This document shows positions 19,614-31,573 of a DNA stretch of 64,000 bases, piece by piece. Both the position numbers and the translations under genes were made by a program. The stretch covers positions 69,501-133,500 of the forward strand of contig JAVKOQ010000022.1 in assembly GCA_031835245.1 (NCBI GenBank), in the 5' to 3' direction. The notes under the pieces are model-generated. The model was given only the letters and a program-made list of their open reading frames with translations. It was not told where the DNA came from and searched no databases. This DNA is from Balamuthia mandrillaris (taxonomy: Eukaryota > Discosea > Longamoebia > Balamuthiidae). The stretch's first letter is position 1. Every line of letters starts with the position of its first letter.

Positions 19614-20619
19614 AAACAGGTTGGTGAGAGGAACTGCTTTGTCTGGCGGTGGTGGTTGGTGGCACTGCGGCGGCGGAAGCGTGTTTGCTTGTTGTTGCAG
19701 TTGGTGGTGGTATAGCCGGGCGGACCTTCGAGGGCTGTCGCTTCGCCACGCATGCTCCTCCTCCCCTCCGCTTCTTCTCATCTTTCCTCTTTTCTCTTTG
19801 GAATGCCAACAATGAATACTATGCAAACAATTCGAGGAATGAAGAATATTTAAAAAATGCAATATATTGCCGACACTGGATATCGATCATTATTCAAAAA
19901 ATATTAATTAGTTGATATTTTTTTTAATTATCGGAAAGCAGTTGAAGCACCAAACCAGAAAAAAGTTGGAAAGAAAAAGCATGATAAAACACCCCATCCC
20001 CTCAGGTGTTATAATTCTTCAACAACGTACGACGAACATACGATACTTGCTTCCCCATCAGGAAAAAGGAATCATTTCATCGGCGTCGTTCCTCCGTGGG
20101 AGGACCTCCCAGTGGAGCTGTGGAGCAGGGTCCTCTGGGATTTCGATCTGTTTCGGGTCGGGCCTCCACGGACCCACCTTCCTTAGCACTGTTGTGGAAT
20201 CCCCCTCCCCGACCGCCATGCATTGGGCTTTGGGGTTTCCCGAGATGAAACGGAAACTGCTTGAGCAATAAGGAGGCGACTATTGTGGGAGCGAGGAGTG
20301 CCGGATGCTCTTTAGCGAAGTGTCCAGCGTCTCACACATAAATAATCTAATCGACAATTATTTCAAATTTTTATCCATATAAAGAAAGAATTTTTAATCC
20401 TGTCGAAATAGGATTGAAAAGAAATGGCGAGGGATTTCAGGCCAGCAAAAAACGTCCGTTCTCCTGCTACCTTCGGTGTGTCCACAAAGGACAAAGCAAA
20501 CCATATGCGCATTGTTCATGTCGTAAATGTTGCAACCATATAAATAAGAATATTTTCGTTCTATTATTGCCTCGTGCCCCTTGACCACAAGTGTTTAAAC
20601 ACAGCCCAGCTCCTCCTAG
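19614..20619. other. Intergenic, about 1 kb, with an F-box-like relic
   Basis: GC-rich to about 19790, then AT-rich (19800-20060 and 20330-20420). It contains the F-box-like fragment described separately and no other supportable gene. Confidence 0.45.
20064..20184 (+). pseudogene. F-box-like gene fragment
   Basis: One plus-strand frame without a start codon reads PPWEDLPVELWSRVLWDFDL, which matches the start of an F-box (LP.ELW..IL..LD), and then stops. There is no downstream repeat domain. It resembles the F-box of the gene at 52920 and is best seen as a decayed copy or lone exon. Confidence 0.4.
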
Positions 20620-21953
20620 ATGGAACAGAAACCAACCACGGCAGGCCAGACAACCAACGGCAACGCCATCATTGGTGTGGACGTCGGTGGAACCAACACG
20701 GACGCCGTTGTGTTGGTCGGCCGCGAGGTCGTCGCCTCCGTCAAACAACCCACCACGAAAGACGTTACCAGCGGCGTCACCTCGGCGTTGTCCCAAGTCC
20801 TTGCCTCCTCCAAGCTTTCTGCCTCCGACATTTCCGTCGTTATCATCGGCACCACTCACGTTCGTCATTCTCCTTTTTTTTTTCCTTCCTTTCTTTTTTT
20901 GTTTCGTTATAGCTTTCAACTTATATACAAGTTCTTTCTTGTTTGAAACAAAAGTTTGTGAATGCGGTCGTGCAGAGGAGCAACGAACTCAGGAAAGTGG
21001 CGGTGTTGCGCCTGTGCGGGCCGGCATCCAGGGCCATCCCTCCCTTTGGCGACTTCCCGACTGACCTCAGGGAGGTCGTCTACGGGTACCATGCCTTCCT
21101 GTCTGGTGGCTACGAGTTTGACGGCCAAGGTCCTCCTCCTTTCTCTGATTTTTTTGTCAGACTTGCTTATTTTTCTTCTCTCCTTCTCTTTCTTCTCTTG
21201 TGTCTTTCTCCCTTACCCCTCCTCCTCCTCTCATAAAAAACAGAGATAGAAGCAATAAGCGAAGAACAAGTGAAACAGCACTGCGCGAAGATAAAAGAGT
21301 TGGGTCTAAACGAAATAGTTATCAGCGGCGTTTTCTCTCCTTCGAATCCTACTCACGAGCTGAAGGTCGGTCAGCTGGTACACCAACACCTCCCACGTGC
21401 TCGCATCACTCTCAGCCATCAAGTTGCTCAGCTCGGCATACTTTGCCGTGAGAATGCGTAGCTCTCTCTTTCACTATTTCCCTCCTTCTTCTTTCTCCCC
21501 TATTGACGAGCCATCCCCATAACACAGAGCTATACTAAACGCAAGCATTCGTCCGCTCGCCATCAAAACCGTCTCCGCTTTTCGTAGCGCTCTCCTTCAA
21601 GCTGGCCTCGCTTCTTCTTCGACCACTCTCTTCCTCACGCAAAACGATGGAACGGTCATCAGCGCTGAAGACGTGGTAGACTTTCCTGTCTTCACTTTTG
21701 CTAGCGGCCCGACCAACTCTATGCGTGGAGCAGCATTCTTAACAGGGCTAAAGGAGGCTATCGTGGTTGATATAGGAGGCACCACTTCGGACTTCGGCGT
21801 GTTGGTGGGAGGTTTTCCACGCCCAGCAAGCGTTGCTGTGGAGGTCGGTGAGGTCCTGACCAACTTCCAGATGCCCGATGTCTTTTCTGTTGGTTTGGGA
21901 GGTTTGTATATCATTTCAATCGCTGCTCTCTCTTCCTCCATCCTCCTCCGTCT

Positions 21954-21993
<40 letters not shown>

Positions 21994-24389
21994 GTTAACA
22001 AACAAAATAAAACAGGAGGAAGCATCATCAAAAGAAGCAAAGATGGTTCGATGGCAGAGAGCATTGGCCCGGAGAGCGTTGGCTACCAACTCACCTCCAA
22101 AGCACTCCTCTTTGGTGGAGACGTTCTAACAACTTCCGACATCGCCGCCGCTCTTGGCTGGTGGCCCTCTTCTTCTCCGTCTTCTGAACTTCAGGAAGCA
22201 AAAGGAAGGGAGAGGATAGAGACACTATCAAAGAATGTTGAATTGTTGGAAAGTGTTCGGCGAATGATCAACCAAAAGTTGGAAGAAGGGATCGACGCCA
22301 TGAAAACCTCTCAACAAGCACAACCAGTCATCGTCGTCGGTGGAGGAAGTGTTCTCGTACCTTCCTCATCATCGCAAGGTTGTTGTTTGGAAGGAGCGAG
22401 TGAAGTTATCAAACCGAACCATTATGCAGTTGCAAACGCCATCGGAGCTGCCATCGCTCAAGTCAGTGGAAGTATCGATGTTGTCGTTCGTCTGGATAAG
22501 AACAAGAAAGAAGGAGCAGAAAGGGGAGGAAAAGAAGAAGAAGACGGAGACAAGGAGAAGGAGGAGTTATGCTTCACGAATAGAGAAACGGCGATAAGAG
22601 AATTGATGGCAAAAGCGAAGAGCAGGGCGATTGAAAACGGAGCCAAAGAGGACAGCTTGGAAGTTTTGGAGGTGACGGAAGTGCCGCTGGCGTACACGGA
22701 AGGAGACTTGCTGCGAGTGAAGATAAAGGTTGTTGGCGATCTGGACTTGCAGTCGTTTTGTCTTCGTCGGCAATCAAAAAAAGAAGCAGGGAAGAAGGAG
22801 AATGGAATTGAAGAGGAAGAACAAGAAGAAGAAGAAGAAGAAGAGACAGAAGAAGCGAAAGATGAAATAAAGAAGGAAGGAGATCAAGAACAAAAGAAGA
22901 AGCAAAAGCGGAGCGTGAAAGAGTATAAGCCGTTGATAGAGGTGAACGAAGAAAAAGGGTACAAGGAATGGATCATTGGAGAGGAAGACATAGAGTTCAT
23001 CGCGACAGGGGCTGGCATATTTGGTACTGGTGGAGGAGGTATGTTCTTTGGTTTTTTGTTCTTTTAGCTAGCACTTTTGTAACACTCTTTTCGTGCTCTC
23101 TTCCTTTCCGTTACAAAGGGAACCCATACCAGGCCAAAGCTCGTCTTCTCAACCATCTAAGGAATCAGGATGCCGATCGTCGTCACCGCATGAGAGTTAT
23201 CAGTCCACATTCGTTGAAAGATAGCGAATACGTGGTTGCGTGCGGCTTCATGGGCGCTCCCACTGTCATGCTGGAGAAGATGTCATCTGGTCATGAAGTG
23301 TCTAACTCTGGTATGTCGTCTTGTTGTTTTTCATTGCTTCATTTTTATGGTCTTCTTCTAACGGAGCTCTGGTTGGTGCCATACAGTGAAGGCGCTTCAA
23401 AACCTGAATAAAGACATAGCAGCTATATTGGTGGCTGAGGTTGGTGGTCTCAACGCTCTGGAACCTCTGCTTACCGCCGCCATCACCGGCATTCCTCTCG
23501 TGTACGCCGCTTCTTCTTCTCTGCTTCATTTGACCAACTTTGGTTTATTTACTCTTTATCACCTCCTTAGGGACGCCGACACGATGGGAAGGGCCTTCCC
23601 TCAACTCCAAATGAACACGCCATCCATCTACGGCCATCCTCTCACCCCAACTGCTCTCGCCGACGAGAAGGGCAACCAACTCGTGTTGACGGCCGCCAAA
23701 GATACCAGCTGGGTGGAAAAGCTGCTGCGAACGGCCACCGTTCAGTTTGGCTGCATCGCCGGCATTGCCTGTAACCTTTTGAACGGGGCAACGTTGAGGA
23801 GGACGTGTGTCCTGCACAGCGTCAGTGCCGCTTGGCATCTCGGGCGAACGGTTCGTTTCCTTCCAAAGTTGTTCTTATTCTCCTTCTAACCAACAACAAA
23901 AAGGTCCATTTGGCAAGAGAAGAAAAGAGAGACGTGATCGAGGCCATAACCTCCTCTCCAAAGTTCTCCGCCGTTCTCCTCTTCCGCGGCAAGATCACCG
24001 ACGTTCAACGCCGAACCCAGGCCGGCTTTGCCCTGGGCACCATCACCATCGAAGGCCTAAACGAAGTGGGCTCCCCCTTCAAAGGTCGTTCCGTTCAAGT
24101 CGACTTTCAGAACGAGAATCTCCTCGTTCGCGACCACGAGGACGGCAAGCTGCTGGCGGTCGTGCCTGACCTCATCTCCATCCTGGACAGCCTCACCGGC
24201 GAAAACGTGTTCACCGAAGACGTTCGTTACGGCCTTCGCGTCAGCGTCATCGCTCAACCCGCCAACCCGTTGTTGACGACCGCAGAGGGGTTGCAGGTGG
24301 TGGGTCCTGCGGCCTTTGGCTATGATGCGGACAAAGTGGTCTATCTACCCATCGCTCCGTTTCCCTCTCCTTCCTCTTTGTTTGAGTGA
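20620..24389 (+). CDS. Hydantoinase/oxoprolinase A fused to a DUF917 domain, nine exons
   Basis: Exons 20620-20859, 20955-21129, 21244-21457, 21528-21901, 22016-23038, 23119-23310, 23387-23501, 23571-23850, 23904-24389; 1032 aa. The N-terminal half has the ASKHA-type nucleotide motifs of hydantoinase A: VDVGGTNTDAV near residue 20 and VVDIGGTTSDFGVL in exon 4, with ENAAILNAS rebuilt across the third intron. The C-terminal half begins with a Gly-rich GIFGTGGGGNPYQAK block typical of DUF917. This fusion is known in fungi and some protists. Likely role: ATP-dependent opening of a 5-oxoproline or hydantoin-type ring; the true substrate is unknown. A Glu/Lys-rich insert (about 22780-22920) separates the halves. 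Its stop faces that of the PP2C gene. Confidence 0.87.
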
Positions 24390-24579
24390 ATGCTCCTACA
24401 TGTAGTTATTAATGGAGCAAGCATGGCAGGATCAAGTGAAGTCCTCTTCGCAATTGTGCTGCTTCTTTGGATTAAAGAAGACAAGCTAAAAGTTGTTGTA
24501 AAACTTTTATATATGCAGCAAAAAAAAAAAGAAGAAACTTTTCATACAAACAAAAAAAAGACATACAAACGTTTTTTCG

Positions 24580-27500
24580 TTAGAACCGGTTGAGCGAAGT
24601 GGTTGTTCTTCTGCTGAAAGTGAAAGTGAAGAGCTTTCCTCGAGAACGCGGGGAAGCAGACGAAACGAGTTGCTCCGACGTGACCATCACCATCGACGCA
24701 GGATCCACTTCCACTCTATCGGGAAGGATCACATTTCGAGTTGTTCGCTTCTTGGTTGTTGTTTGTGTTGTGGGCGTGTGTGGGTGAGAAGGTGGAGGAG
24801 TATTTTGCCGAGCTTCTTCCAAAAGATCAGGAAGTAACTTGGACAACTCGGAGCGACCGAAACCGATTTGTTTGCTTCCTCCTTTGAAGCGATTCACGCG
24901 TTGTTGTTGTGGTGGGTTGCCTTGTGGGTGCGTTTGTTCTTCTGCTAGTTGATGTTGTTGTTCTTTGCAGACCAAAACGAGTGTTGCCGGAAACGCTTTA
25001 CATTCGATGATCGTTCTTGTTTGCTCTTCTTCCGCTTCTTCTTTTGTTGATCTTCTTTTTCCTTCAAACCAACACTCCACTTTCACTTCCTTTGGTGTAA
25101 TGCTCAGTTTTGTTTGAATTGTATCTTCTTCTCCTTCTTCATCTGTTTCTTTCCCTTCGCTTTCATTTGCTTTTGTGCGAATATGCTGTTCTTCTTTGTC
25201 GTTCGAGGCAGTAGTTCTTCTTCGTAACAACTCTCTCAAATATTCCAACTCTTCCCGTTCTTCTCGTTTCAATATGTCTTCTTCGTTATTGTTCCTCGCG
25301 GAAGAAAATGAAGGAGAAGACGAGGAAGCAAGTGGAGAAGTTACCTGACAAAGCGAAGTCGGTCGTTTTGTTTTTGACTGTTTTTTGTTGGATGATTTCT
25401 GTTTGCTGTTGTTGCTGTTTGGTGCTGTAGTTGTGGTGGACTGAAGCGAAGAAGTGGAAACAACGGCAGCAGGTCGTTGAGAGGTGAAGCTTCGAACCTT
25501 CTTCATGCCTTGGTTAATCTTACTTCCTTTCTTTTGCCAATATGCTATTTTACTCTTACCACTCTTCTTTTCCTGATCCTGTTTCTTAGTTTCGTCTTCT
25601 TCCTGTTCTTCTAGTTCTTTTTCCTTCTGTTTCCTTCTGTTCTGCTCTTCTTCTTCTGCCTTTTGCTGTTGTCGTTGTTGTTGAAGTTGAAGGTTTTCTT
25701 GAGAAGAGGAGAGAGGGAGGTCCACGCTTCGTCTTCTTGTGGGCGTTTTGTTTTCTTCTTCAGCCTCGTTTTCCTCCGCTTCTGAGTTCCTTATCGAGTT
25801 TTTCCAACGTTGAGTTTTCAGTGGTTGACTCTCCGCCAAAGAGAACAACGTTCGTCTTCCGCCCATTCCCTTTTCTTTCTGGTTCTCCATCTCCGCTTCT
25901 GGCTCTGTTTCTGTGTCTGTTTCTGACATTTCTGGTGTTTCTGATTCAGACATTTCCATTCCAGTCATATCAGTTCCCGTTCCCGTTCCCGTCGTTGTTC
26001 CCGTGCCTGTTTTGTCTGATTCTGTTTCAGAAGACTCGGACGCTTGTTCTTTTCTTCTTGTTCCGATTGGAGAGGAACTATCTGACTCTTCTTGTTGTAT
26101 ATCGTCAATCCACCGTCGTCGTTTCGCAATGCTGTTCATATCTCTAGGGGTTTTGCTTCTCCTCCATTCGTCTCCATTGCTCTTTGCATTTGACGTTCTT
26201 GAGGTTTTGCTTCTCATTTGTGCTTCTTCGCCTTCGCTTTCTTCTTCCTCTTCTCCATTTCTTTGAAGTTCTTGCAATCGTATTCGTTGTACTTTTTGTG
26301 TGGTTGATGGATCTACACGGGCTTCCGTCTTTCTGAAAGTCGTATGTTGTCTATCTCGAACAGAGAAAGTGTTTGAAGATGTAGAAAAAAAGCTGCTCTT
26401 GTTGTTTCGATTGTTCTCCAGCTCCAAAAAGAAGTTAATCTTTTGGCGAATGTCCGGAATACAAAGAGTTTGAGAAGGCTCCACTCTGGTCCAACCACCA
26501 GAATTCGAGGAAGGAGATGAGGTAACTAAAGCTCGAACTTCCGCTGCGCAGAAAGATCTACTGCGTCGATGAAGAGACTGGCGCGCCATCGTTGTTCGTT
26601 TGGATGGTATTATCGTTGTTCCGCTTTGTACTTTGGCTCTTTCTTCTTCTGTTTTTTCCATTTGTACATCATTTGATGGGGACGGAGTAGAAGCAGCTTG
26701 TTGCTTGTCGTCTTTTTCTTCTGTTTGTGAACCTAGAAGTAAGGCTGAGAGAGAGATAGGATCATCCGTGACCTTTTGTTCAGAACCTGGAAAAGCATAT
26801 CCATAATATGAGTCTGTTTTTTGTAACTCGGCAGAAGCGGAAGCAGTTGAAGCTGTTAATGGAGGTGCTGATTCATGAGGATAACTGACGGAGCGCGTTA
26901 GGTTTTGGCTTTGTTTCGGTCTTGGGGATGATGACTCGGAGGTAGTTGCTGCTGGTGGCGTTGTTGAGGCGAACGAAGGATAAGGGCTGCACCGATTTGG
27001 GTCGAGCATAGTTGAGAATTGGTTAAAACCAACTCGAAAAGCTAAGCAAGTGGTATGATCCATCTTTTTCAATTATAGAGGTGAGGCAAAGAATATATTG
27101 CAGAAGAAGAAGAAGAAGAAGAAGAACAAGAAGAACAAGAACAAGAAGAAGAAGAAGAACAAGAAGAAGAACAAGAACAAGAAGAAGAACAAGAACAAGA
27201 AGAAGAAGAAGAAGAACAAGAAGAACAAGAAGAACAAGAAGAACAAGAAGAAGAACAAGAAGAAGAAGAAGAACAAGAACAAGAAGAACAAGAAGAAGAA
27301 GAAGAAGAACAAGAAGAAGAAGAAGAGAACAAGAACAAGAAGAAGAAGAAGAAGAAGAACAAGAAGAACAAGAAGAAGAACAAGAAGAAGAAGAAGAACA
27401 AGAACAAGAAGAAGAAGAAGAAGAAGAAGAAGAACAAGAAGAAGAAGAAGAGAACAAGAACAAGAACAAGAACAAGAACAAGAACAAGAACAAGAACAAG

Positions 27501-30030
27501 AACAAGAACAAGAACAAGAACAAGAACAAGAACAAGAACAAGAACAAGAACAAGAACAAGAACAAGAACAAGAACAAGAACAAGAACAAGAACAAGAAGA
27601 GGGAGATGAAGATGAAGAAAAACAAGATGACAAAAGAGGAGAAGGAACTAACCTTTCCAGGATAATTAGCATAGTCATCGCTCGGCATGCGAGCATGAGG
27701 ATTTTGCTGCATGAAATCGACGCTGGGTTGTACAATCTTACGACAGGCCTGCGTCAACTTGGTTACGATATACCACGGCGATAGCATAGTGTCAAATTCG
27801 GGTTCTTCCTTCTCTTTTTCTTTCTCCTTCTCCTTCTTGTCTTGCGTATTTCCATTTTCTATGCTCTCACTTTGCTTTGTTCCTTCCTGCTCTATTGCAG
27901 CAGATGTTGTTGCATCCTCAATGACTTCCTTCTCTTTTTGTTTTTCGTTTACATCACTGTTTTGCTCTTTTACTTCTCGTTTGTCTTCTTCATCGTCATC
28001 CTCAGATGGTGCCTCTTCACTCTCCCCATTTTCTGCATCTTCATCATCCCCAAAGTCTTCCGCATCAATTGAATCCAAAAGTTCTTCCAACTCTTGCAAC
28101 AGGTCTGCTTTGGTGGCTTCGCTTTCTTCTTGATCTATAGCAGCTTCCAGGCGTTCCAATTTGGCTATAATATCTGCTTCTCGCACAAATGCTTTGTTCT
28201 CTTTTTGTTGTGATATTCCTCCGCTTAAAGAAGAATAATATGTCGTTTGCTGCTGATTGTTGTTGCGAATACCCGCGCGAACTAAAGGCGTAGTAGGACG
28301 AATATGTCTTTTCTTCTTCACTCTTCCGTTGGTTAGCACTTCCATCATTTTGGAAGTCATCCAGTCCGTCTTGGCTCGTTCTACTCCCGCGAAATCTAGC
28401 AGTTGCGCTTCGTCCCAAGTACTTCCTCGTAGCTTTTCGAATACATTCATCAGAGAAATATACAACAAAAGAACATTGAGACAAAGAACAAGGTACCCCT
28501 AGATCAACGGGCAAGAGCCCATGATGCTGTGGATCAAAGTTGTCATAAATACCATCCGACACCAGAAAGATAACGTCATCCTGTTGGCACGGCACAAAGT
28601 ACAATCCCAGGTTGCGAAGATCAGGTTCTTTGTCACCGGCATAACCTCTGTAGGGACCCAATCTGCCGCCGGGGTCGGTGGCATCCACTTGGTTAAGGCG
28701 ATTGTTGTGAGTGACGTCGATGATTTCCTTGTTCTTCTGCGAGTAATGAAAGGCTTTGCAATCGCCAACGGTGGCGCAGACAAACACCCAGTTGCGATGT
28801 TGATACTCGTTCTGCCATCTTGTTCTGTCTTGCTTCTTTTGCGTATGTGCTTCTTCTGCTGCCGCCTCTTTCTCTTTCTTTCGTAGCTCTTCTTCGATGA
28901 GTTGGGCAAGCTCTGCAGAAGCCGAGGCGGGACGCCGTGGAGTGGTTGGGTCGATGGCTTCCAGTTCGGCTCGTTCATCATCGCTCGGACTGCAATCCAC
29001 CAACCCCGCCAACTCTGCGATACTCACAGGAGTGCTTCTCTTGGCGGTCCTGCTGCGAACTCGCTTCAAGTCCTTGATGCCCTCTCCAAGGTTGCGCATG
29101 GAATGGCTGATTTGGGTCTTGGAGATGAGTTCGAGGAGGAGGCCACCGCAGATAGTGGTTGTGCCCACGTTGCCCATGTCCCGAATATCATAACCTGATA
29201 TGATCTTTTCGTGGGCTTTGGCGAGTGCTCGGAGGATCAGTCTGCCTGCTTCCCTGGGTTGAAAATATTTAAAGAAAAGAGAAGCGTTAGTGTTTGACGC
29301 TCGTTTGTTTGCTTGTTTGTTTTTTAATTTTTATTCCCTCATCCTTCCCTAGGCTCCTTCTGTCTTTCTTCTCCTTTCTTCATGAGTGAAACAAGAACAA
29401 GAACAAGAACAAGAAGAGAGAGAGAAAGAGAAGAACGCTTAAAAAAAAAAGACTAACCTTAAATCATTGATAGTGTGATGCCTCTCTTCGAAAAAAGACA
29501 CAAAAGCGTGTGCTGCTCGACGAGCTGCCTCCGCAGGGCCATTACCCCATCCACAACCATCCGCCAATGCTGCCACCACTCTGTTCTCATAAATCTGTTC
29601 CATCAAATTTGAGTAATATGTTTCAAAAACAACAAAAAAGAGCCCAACTGTGAAGAAAAAAAGAAAAGAACAAAAAAAGGAAAAAGGGAGAAGAAGTGAC
29701 AACACAACAATAGAGTAAGTAAGAAAGAAAAGAAAAGAAAAGGAAAAGAAACCTTGCAACGAAAATAATCACAAATGGGATCAGCCAAACGAACGGAGGT
29801 ACCAGGCAGCATTGGATAAAGGTTGATGCTTCTGCCGGCAGCCACGTTGCCGAAGCTGAGAACAACGTCCTGAAGATCGTTGGCCGGAGCGCGAAGCTCA
29901 AAGAATTTCCCAGTGGAAGTCAGCGGTCTCGTGGGAAAACCAGGAAGCTCGATCCAGTCGGTAAACTTTGGTTGCTGCAACGCGATCAGCTTGCCCATTC
30001 TCCCTATGTTGTTTTCGTTGAGTTAAGAGC

Positions 30031-30076
<46 letters not shown>

Positions 30077-30993
30077 GGAGAGACAGATCAAACCTCCAAC
30101 ACTCATTCGAATGGTCATCTTTTTCAAGACTTGTATCTTACGTTTGCTCAACCGGTCGAGCTGCTCTGCGCTCAACCTCTTTCTCTCCGTTGTTGTGGAG
30201 TTGGACGGTGGCCGATTGCCCTCCATCGCCACCAACCGAGCAGAATGCGAAACAGGCAACCGGTGTGTCGGTTGTGGAGGATGAGGCAAGTTATTTCTTC
30301 CCTCTGCCTCTCCTCCTCCTTCTTCTTCTCTCTCTGGAGGTGGTGCTGATGTATTGGTATGATGCTTATCCGCCCGCTTTGGTTTGTTCTTCTTGGAAGT
30401 GCCCCAAACAAAAGGAATAAACGGTCGCGAATGAGAAGAAGAAGCAGCAGCAGAGGAAGAAGATGAGGATGAAGAAGAGGACTTTTTCTTATCCACTTTG
30501 TGGAGAGCAGCAGAGGACTCCATGGCGAGCAGCTTTTCAAAGTCTATAAGGCCGCTGTCCCGCTGGTGGCGCCTCTTTGGCTTGGTGAGCCCTTCTTCAA
30601 ACTCTCTGTGATTCCTGGAGGTGGAGGAGGAGGTCGCCTTCTTGTTGTTGTTGGCTGAAGAGGAAGGCTTGACCGTCCGAATGTGTGAGTCTGAGTGAGA
30701 GCCAACACCTCCGCTGCCTCCTCCCTTGCCTCCAATCGTGGAGCCAGACGTAGCGGCGTTGTTGTTTTTGGGAGAAGGAGAAGAAGAAGAAGTGGCGGTG
30801 GTAGACGAAGGAGAAGAGGAGTTGAGGTTGCCTTCTGTTGTCTGAGGAAGATGTGAACTTCCTGTTGTTGGCCTCTTTTTTTTTTTTTTTCAAACCAGAT
30901 TAACAGATTACCCAACAAAACAGAGGAAAGAAAACGAAAACGAACCGAAATCATATCGGATAAACGCTGGCGTCCAGCATGTTCGCCTTCCAT
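24580..30993 (-). CDS. Large PP2C-domain protein, seven exons
   Basis: Exons in transcript order: 30946-30993, 30094-30874, 29753-30003, 29458-29594, 28497-29253, 27653-28432, 24580-27063; 1745 aa with an uninterrupted spliced frame. About 280 N-terminal residues are Ser/Asn/Lys-rich. The PP2C-like domain spans exons 3-6: VVAALADGCGWGNGP (metal Asp), DMGNVGTTTICGG, VGDCKAF and VSDGIYDNFDPQ. An acidic region follows, then an 800-residue Ser/Glu/Lys/Thr-rich tail, with a compact stretch near the end (IIECKAFPATLVLVC). I recall PP2C-like proteins of this type in Dictyostelium and in fly CG9801. Whether metal binding is complete cannot be judged by eye. Intron 6 (27064-27652) is almost all repeat. 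Phosphatase activity is likely but unproven. Confidence 0.8.
27064..27652 (-). repeat. Intron made of (TTGTTC)n and (TTC)n repeats
   Basis: On the plus strand 27100-27598 is a run of AAGAAC hexamers and AAG triplets; the last ~160 bases are nearly pure hexamer. On the transcribed sense strand this is a 500-nt pyrimidine-dominated intron of the PP2C gene, with donor at 27652 and acceptor at 27064-27065. Long open frames in all phases here are repeat artefacts. Confidence 0.9.
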
Positions 30994-31188
30994 TGTGAGG
31001 CAGGTATCCCCACTCCTGTGCTGCTGCTTACCGCTTGTTGGGGGGATTTTTCTCAATCGACGTTTATCTAACGCTACGTTTATAGGGCCAAAAAAAAAAG
31101 TAACGCTTCTTTCGAAAAAAACAAAACAAAACAAAATAAATAATACATCCTCAATCAACACAGTCTCTCCATCAAACACAACAACAAC

Positions 31189-31226
<38 letters not shown>

Positions 31227-31573
31227 GAGAGGGAGAGAGAAGGGGTCCCCTACCTTCCAAACAGGGCTTTGCTGCTCAAACGGCCGTTTCTTGGTTTCTT
31301 TTTTGTTTTTTTTGTTTTCGCAGATAAAAACGCGGTTGTCCTTTTTGTCGACATTGTGTAAAGATCGCATCGGGGCGCTCTCCTAATTTAGCACAATTTC
31401 TGATTTTCTATTGGTGGGTTTTCGTAATTACAACCAAGGTAACTGAATAAGGGCGGATCTTGTCCAATTTTTTTATTTATTTTGCAGAAAAAGATAAGAA
31501 AAAAAAGTTGTGCTGTCTATGTACGAAAAACAAAAATGTTGGCTGCTGTATGTGTGCGTTTTTTTTTTTGGTT
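30994..31573. promoter_or_regulatory. Upstream region of the PP2C gene
   Basis: 580 bp between the PP2C start and the 3' end of the SMP gene. A (GA)n run at 31188-31239 is (CT)n on the sense strand of the PP2C gene, with a GTAGGG donor-like site just before it, so a 5'-UTR intron is possible. No ORF is convincing. Confidence 0.35.

Noticed and set aside
19230-19862. Minus-strand ORF of 210 residues
   Set aside because: It ends in GA-repeat translation, has no domain, and the competing plus-strand frame follows CT runs in the usual gene orientation; neither is strong.
27081-27784. Several long ORFs on both strands (poly-Arg, poly-Lys/Asn, poly-Leu, poly-Ser)
   Set aside because: They are repeat translations of one intron; splice sites and the PP2C frame explain the region.
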